DNA of 64,000 bases. Origin: Sorex araneus. Lineage: Eukaryota; Chordata; Mammalia; Eulipotyphla; Soricidae. A program made the translations under genes and the position numbers. Below are positions 48,401-57,200 of the stretch, piece after piece. Below the pieces are notes generated by a model. It saw only the letters and a program-made list of their open reading frames with translations, ran no database searches and was not told the origin of the DNA. The stretch lies in NCBI RefSeq assembly GCF_027595985.1, contig NC_073303.1, positions 94,744,591-94,808,590 of the forward strand, read 5' to 3'. Position 1 is the first letter of the stretch. Each line of letters opens with the position of its first letter.

Positions 48401-51204
48401 TCAGGCTAGGGCTTCTGAACACTTCCAAGGGAATCTTTCGGATCATTCAGGTGAGATTTTTCTTTAAGTTGTCACACCCAACTGATTCTTCCTTTAAGCT
48501 AGACAATGATTTAGAGATCTCTAATGTCCACATAAGAACAAGTATAAATCCTTTTGAGAAAAGGAGGGTGGGGTGTTGCCAGTGTTCATGTGTCCATTCA
48601 CAGGGACGGTGATCATCTTCGAGTCACCTTACAGGCATCAGAAAGATGGTATGTGTAACATTTGACTTATATTTTTAAGAACCTGAAGACTTTTAGCAAA
48701 ATTTTGAGCTTCTATAAATCTGGTAGTGCATACGCAGTTGTTTTATTTTTATATTTTGCTATGTCCCTGACATATTCCATGAACAAAAAAATAGGGAAAA
48801 GATAAAAATAAAGAAAGAAGTGAAAAAAACAGAGAATTTTTTTAAAAGACCACTTAGTGCTATGCATCTAGTGAGGAAAAGTCAAAATGTAGAATGGGGG
48901 CTGGATAGAAGGTATAGCTGCAGGAGGATTTGCCTTACATGTGGCCAACCTGAATTTAATGGACAACCTATATGGTGCCCCTTAACACTATCAGTAGTCA
49001 TTTATGACTGCAAAGCCAGGAATAACTCCTAAGTATTCACTGGGTGTGCCCCATACAGGCCCCAAATAGATAGAAAGACATTGGTATTTTCCTTCAGGAG
49101 TAAATCTGAAATAAATTTGACAAACATGTCTCATAGTCTCTTGTTCAATAACGTTTATTTATCATCTATATACAGAGCTTTTCAAGGCTCAAACCTGAGC
49201 TCTCCAATTGCTAACTGTAATTCATAAATCTCTAAGACTTGCCATTATCATCTGAAAATGGAAATAATCTTAATTCCTATGTGGAATGACTATAATCAAT
49301 CATGAAAAGTACTTTACATACTGTGTCCTTATAGGTTCAAAACAATGTGAGGTTCTGATAAATTGAGCTTAAATAAAAAGCTTTTCTTTACTTTCCTCAC
49401 AAAATCAAAAATATTCATGTCACTGACCACCCATCTTATAACCTCAAAGACAATTATATTCTACTCCTTTTTTTTGTTCCTAATCAGCTATGCAATAATT
49501 GTTTAAAGAATGTTTGTCATTCTTGTTGCTTTGTACTTTTTCTTTTTATTACGTTCTAGGTGTTAGGACAGCTAATGGAATAGGTTTTGTCATTTAGACC
49601 AGTGATTTTTCAAAAAATAATTCTCAGACAGACTGGTGCCACTGGGGCTGGAGAGATAGTACAGCAGGTAGGGCATTTGCCTTGCATACGGTCAAATCAG
49701 GTTCAATCTCCAGAACCTCATATAGTCTCCTAAGCCCACCAGGTATGATCCCTGAGTGAAGAGCCTGGGTAAGTCCTGAGATGCTCAGGACTTCATTTTT
49801 TATTTTACAAAAAATCAAATATGTACCACTTAACACCTAGTACACTTGGATCATATAGCTACACTATATGAATATTATTATGAATATTTTTCAATTTCTG
49901 CCTTAGAAACACTAACTAGATTTCCTATTTTTACTGGTCTAGTGTATTCAAAGGTTGAAGACCACTGTTAGGCGGTTTTTTAGGTGATTGGGACCATGAT
50001 TCCAATCACCTCCCATAGGTAGCCCACCTTGTGCCTTCTTTAGGAGGGGGTGTTAAGTGGTCCTTCTTTGAGTCCTCCTAGAACACAGAGCTCTCCTCTC
50101 ATGCCCTCATTTCTCGTGCATGGTTGTGTCTGTGTCATCAGACTATAAGTACCTGGAGGTTGGGTGCTATGTCTCAGAAATCTGTGAAGATCCAAATGAT
50201 AATAAGAAATTGCTCACCCAACCTCAACCCTATATTGCAGGAGGAAGAAATGATTTCCCCAAGGCAAATACTGCCACTGTATAGCAGGAAATAGACACCA
50301 GAAATGCTCAGTGAGTTTGTAGTCTAGATAAATAAGACAGAATTTTAAATTCACTTGAAAAAGTGGATATCATGCATATCATGGAGATATGCATGAGGTG
50401 TAACAGGCTTTTAGAGACAGCAAGTAAGGGCCAAAGAGGAGGTAGAAGAACCAAGGAGAGCTTTTTGAAGTTCCACTTTTGTTAAGCCAGAATAGATATT
50501 ACATAAGCAGCTACTAATGGAGTGACTCCATGAACATATACAAACTCACATAACTTGTACCTTCACAAGTCAAGTCTGATGATCTTTGCAGTTTCTCAAA
50601 TTGCAAATGTTCTCTGAATTCCACAAAAATCAGAGAAGAATAAAACAGAAATACACTTTAGAAGAATGACTGTTCAATGGAAACTACAATAGTTTATTTA
50701 ATTTACAGTTTTCAAAAAACACTGTGCATTTGCAGTGACATTATTCACAACTGCTGTTTTGCTTTGCCAATCTTTAGTATTCCGAACACATTACAGATTA
50801 AGCAGGTTTTGTTAACTTTACTCATAGTATGTAACACTGTAGCACTGTCATCCCATTACTCATTGATCTGCTCAAGGGGCAACAATAATGTCTCCATTGA
50901 GATTTGTTACTATTTTTGGCATATCGAATATGCAAGGGGTAACTTGCCAGACTTTGCCAAGTGGGAGGGCAGGATACTCTTGGTAGCTTGCTGGGCTCTC
51001 CGAGAGAGACAAAGAAATTGAACCCAGGTCAGCCCCATGCGAGGCAAATGCCCTACCTGCTGTGCTATTGCTTCAGTCCATAAATAGAAAAAATAAACAC
51101 CTTCAAATTATTAACCCATTCCAAGTTCTGCTGGAGAGTATGCAGTCATTTCCACAGCACTAATATAGTTCATTGGTAGCAATAATGCAAGGATAAATAA
51201 TTCA

Positions 51205-51245
<41 letters not shown>

Positions 51246-54200
51246 AAAGTCCCATATATAAAGTTGCTGCAATTCTTTTTCTCTGGCCTATTTCCAATGA
51301 AACATTATGTTCTGACTAGATGCAGCTTTTAAAATCTTAACTGCAGTAACATAGCTCTGCAACCTTAGGCAAATATAATAAGTTTTCTCAACCTTGACCT
51401 TCTCATATGCAGAATTCTCATAAGTTTGCTGTGTTGATTAAATGAACTGATGTGTGAAAGCTCTTTGTGAATTATAAGGTACTCCACAAATTTCAGGCTT
51501 TATTATTAGCATTATCCTAACCAAAGTTAGATTCTGAAATCAGCATAAATTCTACAGACTCTGTTCAATATTAAAATAAAATAAAAGGAAGTCTGAAACT
51601 TTACATAGAATAATTATTTATTTTTAAATGATAGAGCTGATTATTTGTAGAAAGTAAATGAATGACTAGCTTTGTATCACAGCTGATAATTTTCTTCATG
51701 TGACTAATTGCTTGGGCAGATATATGTTTGCAAACGTGTGTATCAGAGCATGTATGGAATAGAATTTTCAATATGATTTTATTCTAAAACTATTTATTCA
51801 GTAGTGATGTCTAATTAATTTGTTTTCCTTTTATTCTATTAGAAATCAGTTTGTGGCGAGAGGTCTCCTTTCAAACAATTCTGCTGATTGCATGCTTAAT
51901 CATTTCCACATGTGCAAGGTAACAGATAATATTTATCTTTTTATTCTTTCAGGCATTACTTGCAGTGGCTCTCAGGGTATTATGTCTGAAGTCAACCCCA
52001 GCAATGCTTGGCCTGGTGGAGTGTTTCCAAGGAGTCATCAACACCACACCTGGCAGTGCTATAGGGGCAGGGCAGGGCCACTACTCAGGCTCCCCTAAGC
52101 AAACCCTCATGCTGGGTATATTTGTTCCACTTGAGATATCTCCTACTCAGATTCAGGCTTTATTTTTATGCAGTTGTGTTTCATAATTAATGAAGCTACA
52201 ATTGATTAATTTTCTTAACTTATTCCACAAAGTGTTTTTAGGTAGCTCTGTGGTTAAGATGTGTTCATTTGCTTATCCATAGCAAATGCCTCTTTAGCAA
52301 TTGCATCCTTCCCCTCACAGTCTCTCAAAGCACATATAAGCCAGGGGGTTGCTAGTGATTAGGATTGGAGTTTACAACATGTCCTGCTTTGCTTAATTCT
52401 CCAGTGACTTCCTGTTATTGAGATTCTCAGTATGCCTGAACTCCAAGAGCAATTTGAAATCTTCAGTGGGGGATTTGGAGTCTCCACTGGGTCTTCCCAT
52501 TCTTCTCACTACAGTTTTAGACCCTTATTTAAAGTCTTTATTGTCTGGCAGCCTGGTATCAGAGCACAAAATACTCTTCTCTGATTATAGACATGTTTCT
52601 GCTCTGCTCTCTGCCCAGTCTTCCTACCATATCTTTTACTTTGGGGGGGGGGGAGGGAGATGGGAGAAGGGAACGGATGCACACTCAGCAATGTTCAGGC
52701 TCCTGGCTCTGTGCTCAGAAATTACCTCTAGCAGTACTCAGTGAACCATATGAGATGCCAGGAATCAAACCTGGTACAAAGCATGCAAGGCAAGCACCCT
52801 TCCTGTCTTTCCTTGCTCAGGTCCCCAGGGCAGTGACCAAATACCTTCTGTGCTAAGCCCACTGGTTCCTCAGTGTCTTTGTAGTTGCTGCTTACTCTGC
52901 CTAGCATAATGGTTTAGATAAATGCTCCTAATATGTGCCTTTACTTATATCTGGAATCTCTTCAAATATGTCATCAGCAGAAAAATCATCTCTGACAACC
53001 CCTGTCCATAAATAGCATCCCCTGTCTAGCACATACATCTTGGGGATTCTTCTCTAGAGCACTTACCCCACCGGAACCATTGTAAGTTCTGTTCTTGAAA
53101 CCTTAATGATCTGACCCTGTATGAATGGAAGATCCCCAGGAGCAGAGGCATTATGTCTCCTTCACTCCTGTAGCCCAGTGCCAAAGGCTCAACGTATTTG
53201 TTGAATTAGTGAAACAGGGATAAATGAAGTAGCCCTGGGTCTTTTTGGTGCTCATTATTTGGTCAGAAAGAGTTACTTGCTCCCAAGCTCTTGAGTTGGT
53301 ATTCTCTCTCGAGGATCCAAAGTCTTCGTGTAGGAGTGGCGCTTTAAATACAAAGTCCTGGGTTTCATTGCTTGAGATGTACTAGACCCAGTGTGAATCA
53401 GTAATTTAAAATACGCTTCACAGATAATTATTAGTTTTGAAAAAGTATTTTTAAATCAGAAAGGACTGAAAGAACAAAAGGGAAGAAAGGGGGAGATTCT
53501 GTGGTTAAAAATAAATGTGCAAAATTCTGCATTACATACTCTGCATTTGAGTATCATCCTCTATATTTAAGGATCATAATACACATTAGCATAAAAAGGG
53601 CCCAGTGGAATGATATAGTGAGGAAACAAGTTTACTTTATTTAATGATTTGGGGAGCAGGAGGGTTTGGACCACACCCCGTGGTGCTCAGGGCTTATTCT
53701 TGGCTCTGTGCTCAGGGATAACTCCTTGGGGGTGTGTGGAGGACCATATGCAGCACCTGGAATCAAATTGGGGTTAGGCGCATGCAAGGCTAGTGCCTTA
53801 TCTCCTGGATTGTTTGCCCCTAAGAAAAGTTTTTAAAATGTTTTTTAAAAGATTATTTATCATATTTTTAACAACTTCAATAGGGTAAGATTTTCTACTT
53901 TTATTTATTACCTCTATTCTTATCTTCAACATAAGAATAATAAATGTATTAATATTTTTTAAATGTCCACTCTGATATAATAAGCCAAAAGAATGACAAA
54001 AATCCAAATGTTTAATTTTTTCGCTGCAATTTTATAAGCAATAGCACTGTAGCAATGTCATCCCATTGTTCATTGGTTTGTTCGAGCGAGCACCAGTAAC
54101 ATCTCCATTGTGAAACTTCTTATTACTGCTTTTGGCATACTGAATATACCACGGGTAGCTTGCCAGGCTCTGCTGTGTGGGCGGGATACTCTCGGTAGCT

Positions 54201-57200
54201 TGCCAGGCTTTCCGAGAGGGACGGAGGAATAGAACCTGGGTCGGCCTCATGCAAGGCAAACTCCCTACATAGGCCAGATTTTTCTTTAGTACAAACAGTT
54301 TAAAATCCCTAAATTGGACAATTGGACGCTTTCCACCGAAATAAAATTGCATGTCCTCTTTGACATTTCCTAGAAATCATGCTCTGCATGCTTTAGTACA
54401 TGTGTGAAATAACATTCAAAAGACTATTCAAATATACTTTGAAAGTTTAGTTTTAATGATTTTTTTTGAAAAAAAAAAGTAATCCTAATTCTGTCTTTTG
54501 GTATAGTCCAAAGATTCTGAAGCTATAACCACTATTTTGAGAATAATTTCATCACCAAAAAAGATATTTTCATCACTGTAAACATTACCAGTTACGCCCA
54601 CATCCACATCCCTCTAGCCTTGGGTTCCTTCCAATTTACTTGTTATTTCTGTGGACCTGCCTTGTTTGGAGAATTGCCGTAAATGGAATTTATAGGGAGT
54701 GACTTTTGATGTGTGGCTTCAATTGCTTAGTATAATGTTTCCAAGGTTCATCCATAGTGCAGCGTGGATCACTGTTATATTCCTTTTAATGCTTGAGTAA
54801 TATGCCACTGATAAATTGTGCGTACTTAGCAGTTGAAGGGCATTGTTCTGTTTACCCTTTAACTAAATAGTATTGCTACACACATCTTTTCGCTTGGGGC
54901 ATATGCTTTTATTTTTAATGCATAAATAATTAGGAATGAAATTTCTGGACAGATGACAGTTTAAAAGAATATCTCATGTATTAGAAATGTATAATTTGCT
55001 AATCCTGAGCAATCCTGTCGTTTCAGATGGTTTCTGGGAGGAATATTAGCTAATGTCTTCACAGGCTCTTTGATGATAACTATTTTTTGTAAGTAGTAAT
55101 TTCTCAAGTTATTGCTCTGATTTCTGTATTTTGTTCCAATTTTGGTCATTTTTAAATAATTAAAAATATTTTCTCTTTCCTATCCAAGGTGTTGTCAAAT
55201 TATTCTTTCATAACCTCATCAGCTATTTCAAGCTTTCTTCCTATGTTCAGTAAGTATTGCTTTTATTATCATTGTCAGGACAAAAATGACAGTTATTTGG
55301 CAATTGAGAATGAGTAATAGTTGTCATCTATTCTACTGAGTAATAGATGACAATGACTAAATACAAGAAAGATCCTGATCATTTTTCCTCAGGACTATCT
55401 TTCATTACAGCAAAAATCAAATAGTAATATTATTCTGTCTCCTAAATTCTTACATCATAACAGAAAAGATTAATTTTTAAGCAGAATAACAGGAAATTAT
55501 ATGAATTTAAATTTTTTAGAGACGCGTGGGACTGAATTTCATAAGTGCCTCATATTAGGAGACTTTTATCTCACAGTTTTCCAAATAACTGGCAAGCTGC
55601 CTGTGAAATGATCTCAGTTCCACACCATAATACCTTTCCCATCTCTCACTCTTTTAACTATCTTTTGGTGTCCTGAACTGCCATCATTCAGAGCAATTCA
55701 AAGGGCTACTGGGGTCTGGGTAAGACGCTGACAGAATTTCTAATGGCCTGCAAAGCACCTTCTCCTTGCAAGATAGATTGTGTTAATTACATTCACTTCA
55801 ATATGTTTGCCAGAGGCCAACTTCCATAGCTTGGAGACTGAGGCCCATAATTCAAATTCAGTTACGGCCCTTTGCTCTTGAAATGGTTGCTCTATTTATG
55901 AAATTGTGTTAATTAGAATATCGCAGTGGGGTTTAGTGTAGATTTATTTTGTGTATGGCTCCAGCCAGTATTGATTTACTGACACTGTGAGTGATGCTTC
56001 CTTTAATTTCCAAGGTTTGTGTGTGTGTGTGTATGTGTGTGTGCTCAAGCAGAGATAGGACTGTGGGGGTCACTTAAGGGGGAGATGGACTGATAATGCA
56101 ACATATTATTTAATATCAGAGAAAAAGATTGGGTTCTACAATCACCGGAGGCATTCCATTCTTTAGCACTTGCAAATTAATGCTGCTGTCTCTCCTTTTA
56201 CCCACAAGTCATGGCCAGGTCTGGGCAGAGACACTGACACGTACCTCACCCAATCTTAAGTACAGTTTTCCATGTATAAACAGCTTTTTGAGCTGGGTTG
56301 TTGCACAAGTCAAGACAGGAATAAGCAGTAATGAACAAAAGATTTTCATAGTTACTTTGTAACTCACTTTCAACAGCGGAACATACTTTTTTTGGTATAA
56401 ATCTCTTCTTTTGGGTTTTAGGATAAATATATACAATTCACTTGAAGGACTAGTATCATCTTGTTAGGAAGATCTGCAGTGAAGGCAGAATTTCTCAAAA
56501 CATGGCATGGGAACTATTTGTTTTCAAATCAACTAAGAGATTATTTTAAAAAATGAACAAAAAATCCTACAGATTTTATATTTGTCTTGCAAAAAGCTAA
56601 CCCAGGTTCAACCCCCAGAACACCATATGGTCTCTGGAGCACTTAAAGAAACAATTCCTGAGAACAGAGTCAGAATAAACCCTGAACACTGCCAAGGTGC
56701 ATCCCAAATCACAAAAACAAGCAACATTATGGATTCATATGTCAATTCTTCTGAATAAAAATTTCTCAGAATTTTTCTTTTTTTCTATTATCTCTCCAGG
56801 AAATTTATTTGCACCTTAAAAATGAGAATCTTGGAAATAATTTGTGAAACCTTTACTCCTTGATTTCTAAAGTAAAATCATTTTAGAATTGAGTTCATTA
56901 ACGGATTAAATCTACTAAATCACCTAATTCACCTAATATATGAAATCTTTGTTAAAAATGTGTGCTGTTCCAGCGACAGTTCCACTTGGCATGTGGCAAG
57001 TGCAAGCTGGAATTTGCATGGGCTAAGAAAACACCAAGAATGAGTTTTACTGTCTAGAGAGAATGGGAAGGGGACAGGGAAGAACCAGTACCTGATTTCC
57101 AGGTTAAGTAACTATGGCTTTCAAGGCTCCTCCCCTGACTGAGTTTTTTGTTTGTTCTTTCTTAAAAGATGCTAAAGCAGGACCCGGATGATAGTTCTAT

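Larger units (their letters stand above)
48451..51842 (+). other. TMEM71: TMEM71 intron after coding exon 5
   Basis: SINEs at 48896, 49645 and 50835, MIR relics at 49180 and 51300, and a CT microsatellite at 51210. About 49.95-50.83 kb shows nothing recognisable. Confidence 0.85.
51919..55026 (+). other. TMEM71: TMEM71 intron after coding exon 6
   Basis: Contains L2 sequence split by a SINE (52395-53215), SINEs at 53650 and 54043, and an old L1 at 54500. 53.22-53.64 kb shows nothing else. Confidence 0.85.

Noticed and set aside
55251..55253. TAA as the true TMEM71 stop
   Set aside because: It lies inside a strong donor. The exon at 58345 restores the SRFAKI ending, which resembles human TMEM71.
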